Source: Psychrobacter sp. P11G3 (lineage in GTDB: Bacteria; Pseudomonadota; Gammaproteobacteria; Pseudomonadales; Moraxellaceae). Taken from it: a stretch of 64,000 nt of DNA. The position numbers and the translations under genes were made by a program. Shown here in pieces: positions 57,084 through 64,000 of this stretch. The notes under the pieces were generated by a model, which was not told where the DNA came from, did no database searches, and was given only the letters and a program-made list of their open reading frames with translations. Numbering within the stretch: the stretch's first letter is position 1; the number at the start of each line of letters is the position of its first letter. The stretch lies in NCBI RefSeq assembly GCF_001435845.1, contig NZ_CM003596.1, forward strand, positions 2,465,298-2,529,297, read 5' to 3'.

Positions 57084-58043
57084 TCAAGGAACTGCGTAAC
57101 TGATCGGTAGGGTCACATCACCTACCACGGGTACGCCATTCTTAGTAAAGGGTTTGAACTTGCCCGATCGCACTTGACGTCTGGCCTCTTTGTCTACTAG
57201 CGGATTACCTGATGATTGAGCAACTCGCACGTTATCGATGCCGCCTTGCTTGTTGACTCGTAATACCAAGACAACGTTGAGCGTATCACCAGAACGGGCT
57301 CTACGTGCAGCGCGCTCAGGGAAACTAAAGTTTGGCGCAGATGCCCAGTTGGCTGAGCTAGCAGTAAAGCTCACAGGCTCATTGCTCTGTGCTAAAGCAG
57401 CTGCTGCTTCCGCCTCAGCTCTTGCTTGTGCAGCGGCGGCCTCTGCGGCAGCCTTCGCCTGAGCGGCAGCTTTGGCATCAGTGACTCTTCTAGCTTCTTG
57501 CTCTGCCCTAGCTTGCGCCTCTTGCTCAGCTTTTCTGGCTTGTCGCTCTGATTCAGCTTGGGCAGCTGCTTGACGTTGTGCTTCAGCTGCTGAGTTATCA
57601 ACCTTTGGCTTCGGTAGCGGCTCTTTTGGGGCTACTTTTTGACTGGTATCAGGACGAGGCTTTTCTGACGCTATCACAGGCGTCACTTTCGGCTCTACAT
57701 TTTTTACAACAGGCTCTTTTGGTTTTACTGGTGTCTCTGTTGGTTGTTTAACCGGCTTTTTAGGCTTTGGTTCAGGTTGCGGCGCTGGCTGAACTTGTAC
57801 CTCAGGCTGTACTTCTTTTTTGGCTGTGACTGTTTGCTTTTCTATTTCAGTTGAGACCGTTTTTGCCGGTAATGACACAAACTTTATCTCAAGTGGTGAC
57901 ATCTCTTTTTTTAGCTCAGGTTTGAGTTCAGGCGTTTTTATTGCCACTAGTGCAATTGCGGCAAGCACATGGAGTCCTAAGACTGCAACAATAGCTAGCA
58001 ATAACGACTTAAGTGGTGGCGCGTCTAAATCCGTTGAACTCAT
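57084..58043 (-). CDS. tonB: TonB energy-transducing protein
   Basis: 319 aa. One N-terminal helix (about 12-34, SLLLAIVAVLGLHVLAAIAL) includes the conserved His (LGLHVLA). A long Pro/Lys/Glu-rich region follows (PQPEPKPKKPVKQP and similar), then an Ala/Gln-rich coiled segment (about 150-215). The C-terminal domain (about 225-319) has ANWASAPNFSFPERAARRARS, then VRVAQSSGNPLVDKEA and the end TLPISYAVP. The extra Ala-rich coil, resembling TolA, lengthens the protein beyond the usual 240-270 aa. It transfers energy to outer-membrane siderophore receptors. Regulated, by inference, by the Fur box at 58097. Confidence 0.95.
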   Translation of the reverse strand: MSSTDLDAPPLKSLLLAIVAVLGLHVLAAIALVAIKTPELKPELKKEMSPLEIKFVSLPAKTVSTEIEKQTVTAKKEVQPEVQVQPAPQPEPKPKKPVKQPTETPVKPKEPVVKNVEPKVTPVIASEKPRPDTSQKVAPKEPLPKPKVDNSAAEAQRQAAAQAESERQARKAEQEAQARAEQEARRVTDAKAAAQAKAAAEAAAAQARAEAEAAAALAQSNEPVSFTASSANWASAPNFSFPERAARRARSGDTLNVVLVLRVNKQGGIDNVRVAQSSGNPLVDKEARRQVRSGKFKPFTKNGVPVVGDVTLPISYAVP

Positions 58044-58082
58044 AACAGCCTAATGTTTATTACTCAGAGTAGAATGGCGTAG

Positions 58083-58111
58083 ATAATAATGCAAACGATA
58101 ATTATTATCAA
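58083..58111 (-). promoter_or_regulatory. tonB promoter overlapped by a Fur box
   Basis: On the minus strand TTGATA (58111-58106), 17 nt, TATTAT (58088-58083). The palindrome GATAATTATTATC (58097-58109) matches the 6-1-6 Fur consensus exactly and overlaps the -35. Binding would block RNA polymerase, as expected for iron repression. Confidence 0.78.
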
Positions 58112-58307
58112 TAATAATTTACAATATTTTCATTATTTAATACATCTCTGACACGTAATATTGCTTAATAGTTTTACCTATCGCAACACTCATTTTTATG
58201 AACGTTATCTACTTTAGATTTCATTACTATGAACCTTATCTTTTCATCAAATAATACGTTGCCTTTAATATAGCAATTACTGTTAATAAAAACCATTATC
58301 ATTTATA

Positions 58308-58336
58308 TTGATAATGAGTCTCAACTACTTTATTAT
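58308..58336 (+). promoter_or_regulatory. Siderophore transporter promoter overlapped by a Fur-like box
   Basis: TTGATA (58308-58313), 17 nt, TATTAT (58331-58336), the same hexamers and spacing as the tonB promoter. TGATAATGAGTCTCA (58309-58323) matches the 7-1-7 Fur pattern at 12 of 14 positions. A further ATTATCA half-site lies just upstream (58295-58301). Confidence 0.7.
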
Positions 58337-58528
58337 AACCGCTGTATTGTCTACCCAAACTATTTTTATAAAAACTATTCGTATAAAAAGTTAGTAATTG
58401 GTACTAAGTAGACTATTTATTTTATGCTTTTTATCTCAAGCATCTTTCAGACTTAATATTTTTAGCGTCATTCATTTGCAATTACCTTAGACAATTGCTT
58501 AAACATTTTTTGATAGACCGAGTTCATT

Positions 58529-59581
58529 ATGCCGACACCTTTATTATCTAGCAGACCTACCGCCTCTTTTTTCAAACGTCCATTATTGACTGCCGCCATG
58601 ACAGCTTTGTTAGCTACCGTAGTGGCAGGATGTAGCTCGCCTGAATCCAATGACTCTGAGCCAGCAGACGCCAAAACTGAAAACCCAACGGCTGATGAAT
58701 CACAGAACGTTGCTAATAACGACGCTGTATCTGTTGAGAAAATCATGGTCAATACTGTAAAAGGTGATGTTGAGCTGGCTATGAACCCATCGCCACTTGT
58801 CGTTTATGATATGACGTTGATGCAAGACTTGGCCGCGCTAGATGTGGCGGTCGATGGTATGCCTGGTGGTCTATTACTAAAGAATCTACACTCAGAGACG
58901 CAACCTGATCCAAAATCGGTAGGTACTGTGTTTGAGCCAGATCTTGAAGCGTTGAATGCAATGCAACCGCAAGCTATTTTGGTCGGTTCACGCATGGCAG
59001 AAAAATACGACGAGCTATCAAGTATCGCGCCGACATTGGACATGAGTATTGATACAGCCAATATCTATGAGTCAAGCAAACAGCGCCTGCATGATTTAGG
59101 TGCATTGTTTGGTAAAAGCGATCAAGCAGCTAAGCTACAACAGAACATTGATGGACTCATCACTGAGACCAAAAGTCTAACAAAAGAAAATAAAGGCACT
59201 GGCCTAGTCGTCATGGTCAATGGCAATAAAATGTCAGCCTATGGTGACAAGTCTCGCTATGGTTTTATCCATACTGTGTTAGGTGTACCAATGGCAGATG
59301 ACAAAATTGCCGATGCGCCTCATGGTCAGCCTATATCGTTTGAATACATCCAAAAAGCCAATCCAGATTGGTTATTTGTCATCGACCGTAGTGCTGCAAT
59401 TGGTGAAGACGGTATTGGTGCCAAGGCCGTATTAGACAATCCATTGGTTGCCCAGAGCAATGCATGGAGCAAGCAGCAAGTGGTTTATTTGAGCCCAGAT
59501 TCTTACTTAGCATTTGGCGGCTACTACCAGTGGATGCAGGATCTAACGACAATTAAAGATGCTTTTACTAATGCTAAATAA
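58529..59581 (+). CDS. Siderophore ABC transporter, substrate-binding lipoprotein
   Basis: 350 aa. The signal peptide ends in a lipobox TVVAGC with Cys35 lipidated. A 35-residue Ser/Asp/Glu-rich linker precedes the class III binding-protein fold. Recognisable pieces: VVYDMTLMQDLAALDVAVDG, FEPDLEALNAMQPQAILVGS and PDWLFVIDRSAAIG, similar to FatB/CeuE/YclQ proteins that bind catecholate or petrobactin-type siderophores. It delivers ligand to the two permeases encoded next. Ligand identity is inferred from the family. It is the first gene of a four-gene operon. Confidence 0.9.
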   Translation: MPTPLLSSRPTASFFKRPLLTAAMTALLATVVAGCSSPESNDSEPADAKTENPTADESQNVANNDAVSVEKIMVNTVKGDVELAMNPSPLVVYDMTLMQDLAALDVAVDGMPGGLLLKNLHSETQPDPKSVGTVFEPDLEALNAMQPQAILVGSRMAEKYDELSSIAPTLDMSIDTANIYESSKQRLHDLGALFGKSDQAAKLQQNIDGLITETKSLTKENKGTGLVVMVNGNKMSAYGDKSRYGFIHTVLGVPMADDKIADAPHGQPISFEYIQKANPDWLFVIDRSAAIGEDGIGAKAVLDNPLVAQSNAWSKQQVVYLSPDSYLAFGGYYQWMQDLTTIKDAFTNAK

Positions 59582-59662
59582 CGTCATTGCTTATACAAAC
59601 GATTGTTGCACAAGTAAGTATTATTACCGTTAACCCTGCTCATTTTTAAGCCAGTAGAGATT

Positions 59663-60748
59663 ATGTCGTTATTTTCACCCCGTACTCATGCTAGGCTCAA
59701 ATCCAGTACTGCTCCATCAGCGTCAAGCTGGCAGAGCGGTACTGGCAATGCGTTACATCGACGTACTGTCGTACCACCGTGGTTCATCAATACAGCAAGC
59801 CTCATTCTTATGGGGCTTTTAGTGTTATTGAGCTTATCTATTGGTGTGGCTGACTTTTCGTGGTCAGGTATCTTGCAGAGTCTGCTGACTCAGAGTGCCA
59901 ACTCCGATAGCTCATTGCTATTGGTTAGCCGTATACCGCGCACTATTGCCATTATTTTGACTGGTATTGCAATGGCAGTGGCTGGGATGATTATCCAAGT
60001 GGTGCTAAAAAACCGCTTTGTAGAGCCGTCCATGGTTGGTGCAACTCAGAGCGCTGCACTTGGTTTGCTGGTGGTCAGTTTACTGTTCCCTGCCAGTGCG
60101 CTCATTGTCAAAATGGGCGTGGCAACCATCGCTGCCGTTTTTGGCATGATGCTATTTATGCTGCTGATTCACCGCATTCCGCCCACTGATTTTTTGATGA
60201 TTCCACTGATTGGTATTGTCTTCGGCGGCATTATTGAAGCAGTCACTACCTTTATCGCTTATCAAACTGAATCACTGCAGCTGCTGAGTGTTTGGCAGTT
60301 TGGGGATTTTTCGGGCGTATTGGCAGGGCGCTATGAGCTGTTATGGCTGACGGGCGCGCTGTGCGTATTGGCCTATATCATTGCCGACAAGCTGACCATC
60401 GTCGGTTTGGGTGACAATATCGCCTTGAACCTAGGTATCAGTAAGCGTCAGGTCACTTGGATTGGCGTAGGTATGGTCGCCATGATGAGTGCGGTCGTCG
60501 TCGTGACTGTAGGTATGATTCCTTTTATTGGTTTGGTCGTGCCAAACATCGTGAGCCGATTGATGGGTGACAAGTTACGTCGCAGCTTGCCAGCAGTCGC
60601 GCTACTGGGTGCTTCAGCTGTATTACTGTGCGATATTATCGGGCGCTCTATTCGCTATCCGTTTGAAGTGCCGGTCGCCACTATTTTTGGTGTGGTTGGT
60701 ACGGTGCTGTTTTTATGGCTGTTATTGCGAGCGCCCTCTGAGCAGTAG
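59663..60748 (+). CDS. Siderophore ABC transporter permease 1 (FecCD family)
   Basis: 361 aa. FecCD-type permease with about nine membrane helices, a long polar N terminus of about 45 residues, SRIPRTIAIILTGIAMAVAG, RFVEPSMVGATQSAALG and the C-terminal IPFIGLVVPNIVSRLMGDKL that interacts with the ATPase. It forms the membrane channel together with the next gene product. 81 bp follow the binding-protein gene. Confidence 0.93.
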   Translation: MSLFSPRTHARLKSSTAPSASSWQSGTGNALHRRTVVPPWFINTASLILMGLLVLLSLSIGVADFSWSGILQSLLTQSANSDSSLLLVSRIPRTIAIILTGIAMAVAGMIIQVVLKNRFVEPSMVGATQSAALGLLVVSLLFPASALIVKMGVATIAAVFGMMLFMLLIHRIPPTDFLMIPLIGIVFGGIIEAVTTFIAYQTESLQLLSVWQFGDFSGVLAGRYELLWLTGALCVLAYIIADKLTIVGLGDNIALNLGISKRQVTWIGVGMVAMMSAVVVVTVGMIPFIGLVVPNIVSRLMGDKLRRSLPAVALLGASAVLLCDIIGRSIRYPFEVPVATIFGVVGTVLFLWLLLRAPSEQ

Positions 60749-60831
60749 CATCATGAGTGTCAACCTTTTAAGGCTCACTTACCACCGTTCATTTTTGGCT
60801 TTACTAGAGCTTGGCACCATAGGATTTTTGT

Positions 60832-61917
60832 ATGTTCTCATCAACTAAGCTTACTTCTACCAAGACTGATGCTACCAAAACCAGCACAGCGATAGATAAC
60901 TCATCTTCAGCAGATGGTCAGTATTCAGCTGCCGCACAAGGTCAGTTGGCAAAGCTTTGGACATGGATAGCTGCCCATCCAAAATCCATAGCAGCTATTA
61001 TTCTACTTATCTCGATGACCTTGTTTATGACACTCAATGTCAATGGCTATTGGGACTTTGCGCTACCATTACGCGGCAAAAAACTGCTGGCATTGATGGT
61101 GGTTGGCTATGCGATTGGCGTGTCGACGTTACTGTTTCAGACGTTGACTCACAATCCAATTCTAACGCCTTCCCTACTCGGGTTTGACTCACTCTATGTT
61201 CTGTTGCAGAGCTTACTGGTTTTCTTTTTAGGTGCGATTAGCTTTACCAGTCTCGATCCTATTGCCAAATTCACGTTAGAGATTGTCCTGATGTTTGGGG
61301 CATCTTTATTATTGTTTAAGCTATTATTTTCTAAAAGCAGTCAGGATCTGACGCGGCTAATCTTGGTGGGGGTTATCTTTGGCGTGTTGTTTCGCAGTTT
61401 ATCAGCACTCATTGCACGGCTGATAAACCCTGATGATTTTGTGGTCGTACAGTCCGCTAGCTACGCGCAGTTCAATACGGTCAATCCTCAGCTACTAGGT
61501 ATCAGCTTATTTATCTGTGCTATCACTGCGATATTTGTGTGGCGCTGGCGTTACCAGTGCGATGTGTTGATGCTCGGACAAGCACAGGCCATCAACCTTG
61601 GTATCAACTATCAACGTCTGGCATTTGGTCTATTAACTGTCATCGCTGTACTGGTTGCCACAGCCACGGCACTGGTCGGTCCAGTGACTTTCTTTGGTCT
61701 ATTGGTTTGCGCATTGACCAATCGTATCGCGCGACATATGTATCACACCGAGCGGCTAATATTGGTCAGTTTGGTCGCTATGATTTGCTTGGTGCTGGGG
61801 CAAACTATCTTTGAGCAAGTGCTAGATATGGCAGGCGTATTGTCCGTCGTGATAGAGCTGGCGGGCGGATTGATGTTCTTAGCATTGATATTTATGTCCC
61901 AACGTCGTTCTTTATAA
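60832..61917 (+). CDS. Siderophore ABC transporter permease 2 (FecCD family)
   Basis: 361 aa. The second FecCD-type permease, with a Thr/Lys/Ser-rich N terminus of about 40 residues before the first helix. Conserved parts: LRGKKLLALMVVGYAIGVST, NPILTPSLLGFDSLYVLLQS and VGPVTFFGLLVCALTNRIAR. It pairs with permease 1 in the inner membrane. 83 bp separate the two. Confidence 0.93.
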   Translation: MFSSTKLTSTKTDATKTSTAIDNSSSADGQYSAAAQGQLAKLWTWIAAHPKSIAAIILLISMTLFMTLNVNGYWDFALPLRGKKLLALMVVGYAIGVSTLLFQTLTHNPILTPSLLGFDSLYVLLQSLLVFFLGAISFTSLDPIAKFTLEIVLMFGASLLLFKLLFSKSSQDLTRLILVGVIFGVLFRSLSALIARLINPDDFVVVQSASYAQFNTVNPQLLGISLFICAITAIFVWRWRYQCDVLMLGQAQAINLGINYQRLAFGLLTVIAVLVATATALVGPVTFFGLLVCALTNRIARHMYHTERLILVSLVAMICLVLGQTIFEQVLDMAGVLSVVIELAGGLMFLALIFMSQRRSL

Positions 61918-61976
61918 CTATTTAGCTGATGCTGTTGATAGAGAAGACCCTAAGACTTTTTTAAATAAGACTGACT

Positions 61977-62747
61977 ATGATTAAACTGAATAATATCTCT
62001 CACCATATTGGCAAACAACAAATCTTGCATGACATTACGCTGTCCCTACCAACGGCGCAGGTAATTGCTTTGATTGGTCCTAATGGCGCTGGGAAGTCTA
62101 CGTTGTTTTCTGTTATGGCTCGCTTGCAGCCGCTACAATCTGGGCAGGTGAGCTTCGCTGTAGATAATGAAGAGCGTGATATTGTCAGCTGTCAGGCGCG
62201 GACGCTGGCCAAGACGGTCGCTATGCTCGGGCAAGATAACCATGTACAAGGACGCCTGCGCGTACATGAGCTACTGATGTTTGGTCGTTACCCTTATCAT
62301 CAAGGACAACCGACCGCTGACGATCAGCAAAAAGTACAGGAAATCCTCGAACGCTTTGAGCTTGAGCCACTTGCCGAGCGTTTCTTGTCAACGCTATCGG
62401 GTGGACAGCGACAGCGCGTGCTGATCGCCATGATTGTCTGCCAAGATACGCCTTATTTATTGCTCGATGAGCCACTGAACAACCTAGATATGTATCATGC
62501 TGGTCGACTCATGCGTGAGCTACGCCAGCTTAGCCATAATCAGCAAAAAACCGTGGTAATAGTCCTGCATGATATCAACCAAGCGGCACAGTTTGCGGAT
62601 ACTGTGGTTACGATGAAAGCAGGAGAAGTGACGGCTGTTGGTCGTCCTGCTGATGTTATTACTAAAGAGACGATGAAAGATTTATATAACGTCGATGTCA
62701 CTGTCCTAAGTCATCAGGGTCGTCCAGTGATTGTTGATACGGTTTAA
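61977..62747 (+). CDS. Siderophore ABC transporter, ATP-binding protein
   Basis: 256 aa. Walker A GPNGAGKST (34-42), Q-loop MLGQDNH, the signature LSGGQRQRV, Walker B YLLLDEPLNNLD and the H-loop VIVLHDINQA are all intact. It drives import of a ferric siderophore. Similar to FatE/YclP/CeuD-type ATPases. Last recognised gene of the transporter operon; a small hypothetical membrane protein follows 36 bp later. Confidence 0.95.
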   Translation: MIKLNNISHHIGKQQILHDITLSLPTAQVIALIGPNGAGKSTLFSVMARLQPLQSGQVSFAVDNEERDIVSCQARTLAKTVAMLGQDNHVQGRLRVHELLMFGRYPYHQGQPTADDQQKVQEILERFELEPLAERFLSTLSGGQRQRVLIAMIVCQDTPYLLLDEPLNNLDMYHAGRLMRELRQLSHNQQKTVVIVLHDINQAAQFADTVVTMKAGEVTAVGRPADVITKETMKDLYNVDVTVLSHQGRPVIVDTV

Positions 62748-62782
62748 ATAAAGAATTTCGCAAATAATAAAAGAAACTATAG

Positions 62783-63109
62783 ATGCATAGAGCGCTATTA
62801 AATAATCGATGGATAAACTACAAAAACCTATCTCTATTAATTTTAGTGATTAGCCTTTGCCTGTTCATTTATTATGCTCTAAATAAGGATATATCAAATA
62901 CCTTTTTTTGGTTAGGAATGACCTTATATGGTCTAAGATTAGTGGTTATTCCTATGGATTTTACTCAAGACATTTCTTCAGTAGATTACACAAAGAACTA
63001 TGATGAAAATAGTAGTTGGCATAGATGGGTCATGATAGGTGAAACGTTTGCTTTCTTCATTTTTACTGTCTCGATAGCATACACAATATTCTTGCAATTA
63101 AATTTATAA
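62783..63109 (+). CDS. Small hypothetical membrane protein (108 aa)
   Basis: 108 aa. Three hydrophobic stretches: NLSLLILVISLCLFIYYAL (about 15-33), NTFFWLGMTLYGLRLVVIP (about 39-57) and ETFAFFIFTVSIAYTIFLQL near the C terminus. The middle loop DISSVDYTKNYDENSSWHRW is polar. No family is recognised. It starts 36 bp after the ATPase gene, so it may belong to the siderophore operon. Its base composition is AT-rich relative to the transporter genes. A CTAGGG-bounded palindrome starts just after the stop. Confidence 0.65.
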   Translation: MHRALLNNRWINYKNLSLLILVISLCLFIYYALNKDISNTFFWLGMTLYGLRLVVIPMDFTQDISSVDYTKNYDENSSWHRWVMIGETFAFFIFTVSIAYTIFLQLNL

Positions 63110-63163
63110 CTAGGGCATACCTTTGATTCAACAGATAGCTATCTAAATAAAAATATACCCTAG
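63110..63163. repeat. CTAGGG-bounded palindrome between convergent genes
   Basis: CTAGGGCATA (63110-63119) faces TATACCCTAG (63154-63163), complementary at 9 of 10 positions, with 34 bp between. It starts one base after the preceding stop and lies 13 bp before the stop of the PepSY gene. The ends resemble those of the insertion sequence (CTAGGGCGTG) and the element at 34834. Confidence 0.5.
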
Positions 63164-63176
63164 AAATATCACTATA

Positions 63177-64000
63177 TTACCTACCCTTTTGCGACGCTTT
63201 AAGTCGTTGCTGTCGACCTTTCCACCATAGATAGACGCCCGTAATGGACAACACTGTCACAGCCAAACCTACCAGTGCTAAAAATATTTGATACAGTAAG
63301 TGGCCGATGCCATGGCCAATATGACCCATATGTAAAGTCATCAACCAATTGTTGGTTTTGCTACCAAATGATGAGTTTTGGTAGCCAAAGTTCACCTGTT
63401 CAACGCTACCCGTTTTTGCATTGACCGTGATGGATGATGCACCGCCTTTTTTACCAATATCCTTATCTGTTTTAAAGCGCAGCTGCCATTGACCCTCATC
63501 CTCAATCCAGCGTATGCCTAAAAACTCCCGTACTAGCATACCCTTGCTTTGGGCAACGGTATTTGCCTGCTCACTCAAATAAGCAATGCTATTGGCTTTG
63601 TTGACCACATCAACAGCCTCGACATCGACAGCCTCATTGCTTACAGCCTTAACCCTAGTTGCTGTTTCTACACCAGAAGCCTGCTCCGTTTTTTCTGATG
63701 GTTTTCTTGAGTTCTCCTGTCTTTCATCTCTTCCCTCAAGCCCTACGACAGCATGCATCACAGGTTGATAGACCTCTCTTAGGTTAAAACCAACACTCGA
63801 CCACGCGATGACAAACAGCATGAGCCATAACCACAGCCCAAAGGCATGGTGTAGATCATAATTCAATTTAAACATATTACTTTTGGTACGAATTTTCCAC
63901 GCTGGTAGCCAACGTTTCAAAAATGAGGCACGTTTTTTAGGCGAGGTTTGATTCTGTGCTTTTTTCTTGATCGCTCTAGGAAACGTTAAGTAAAAGCCAA
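63177..64000 (-). CDS. PepSY-associated membrane protein, C-terminal part (gene runs off the right edge)
   Basis: 274 codons are visible and the frame stays open to the window edge, so the N terminus is missing. Visible marks: GFYLTFPRA, LKRWLPAWKI, then KLNYDLHHAFGLWLWLMLFVI with a conserved His pair, a periplasmic part with WQLRFKTD, and HMGHIGHGIGHLLYQI before a last helix ending in YLWWKGRQQR. This is the PepSY_TM family, whose members include iron-regulated ferric-siderophore reductase-like proteins. A polar insert of about 45 residues rich in Glu and Val (about 110-150 of the visible part) interrupts the periplasmic domain. It is next to siderophore uptake genes, suggesting a reductase role in iron release, by inference. 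Confidence 0.82.
   Translation of the reverse strand, partial: GFYLTFPRAIKKKAQNQTSPKKRASFLKRWLPAWKIRTKSNMFKLNYDLHHAFGLWLWLMLFVIAWSSVGFNLREVYQPVMHAVVGLEGRDERQENSRKPSEKTEQASGVETATRVKAVSNEAVDVEAVDVVNKANSIAYLSEQANTVAQSKGMLVREFLGIRWIEDEGQWQLRFKTDKDIGKKGGASSITVNAKTGSVEQVNFGYQNSSFGSKTNNWLMTLHMGHIGHGIGHLLYQIFLALVGLAVTVLSITGVYLWWKGRQQRLKASQKGR

Larger units (their letters stand above)
58044..58528. other. Divergent iron-regulated intergenic region
   Basis: 485 bp, very AT-rich, between tonB and the siderophore transporter genes. It contains two consensus-like promoters, one facing each way, each with a Fur-like sequence. The 5' leader of the rightward operon would be about 185 nt; no ORF is supported there. 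Confidence 0.7.

Noticed and set aside
57238..57462. Plus-strand ORF opposite tonB
   Set aside because: Its Ala-rich composition is only the antisense shadow of the Ala-rich tonB coil.
60567..60848. 93-aa ORF overlapping the end of siderophore permease 1
   Set aside because: It lies almost wholly in another frame of a clear permease gene and has no ribosome-binding site or family.

Overview
The window looks like a chromosomal segment of a gammaproteobacterium of the family Moraxellaceae, most probably a Psychrobacter. The grounds are the moderately AT-rich DNA, the long (about 530 aa) Pseudomonas/Acinetobacter-type isocitrate lyase, the gene blocks argG/pyrC/rnt and pyrG-kdsA-eno-ftsB-ispD, and the overall gene content. 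This placement is inferred from protein recognition and gene order; no search was run. There are no rRNA operons, prophages or CRISPR arrays. One tRNA gene (Glu), one insertion sequence and one type II restriction-modification pair are present.

Layout: 1-0.9 kb, end of purM overlapping purN. 1-6.1 kb, an aldehyde dehydrogenase, a LysR regulator and aceA. 6.2-15.1 kb, a CYTH-CHAD protein, an L,D-transpeptidase, a hypothetical membrane protein, argG, pyrC, rnt, a small basic membrane protein, tRNA-Glu and a BLUF photoreceptor with a C-terminal membrane anchor. 15.5-24.6 kb (all minus strand), pyrG-kdsA-[HMA-like protein, copper chaperone, CopA ATPase]-eno-ftsB-ispD, a widely conserved housekeeping block with a copper-export module inside it. 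24.8-30 kb, porin, glcB and miaE. 30.2-31.4 kb, four tandem genes for tiny acidic proteins without Cys or Trp, one of them only 56 aa. 31.7-34.8 kb, an 840-bp IS5-type element inserted in the last codons of ppk1.

34.9-43.7 kb holds mtgA, a glutaredoxin-like protein, an FMN-dependent alpha-hydroxy-acid dehydrogenase followed by 17-bp tandem repeats, a rhomboid protease, a MipA-type outer membrane protein, the restriction-modification pair and fumC. 43.9-54.6 kb holds 5-formyl-THF cyclo-ligase, small unknowns, an NhaC/YuiF-type antiporter, lon, sodC, topA and a hypothetical. 55-64 kb is an iron-acquisition region: tonB-exbB-exbD on the minus strand and, divergently, a four-gene siderophore ABC transporter. 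Each set has a TTGATA-N17-TATTAT promoter overlapped by a Fur-box-like palindrome. The window ends inside a PepSY-type membrane protein gene.

Functional links: aceA and glcB supply both glyoxylate-shunt enzymes and fumC is a neighbouring TCA step. purM/purN, pyrC, pyrG and argG are nucleotide and arginine biosynthesis. kdsA, ispD, ftsB, mtgA and the L,D-transpeptidase serve envelope synthesis and division. Points most worth follow-up are the small acidic-protein cluster, the IS at the ppk1 stop codon, a 50-bp element repeated in the 3' regions of fumC and topA, the copper insertion with a cysteine-less HMA protein, and the 17-bp tandem array.
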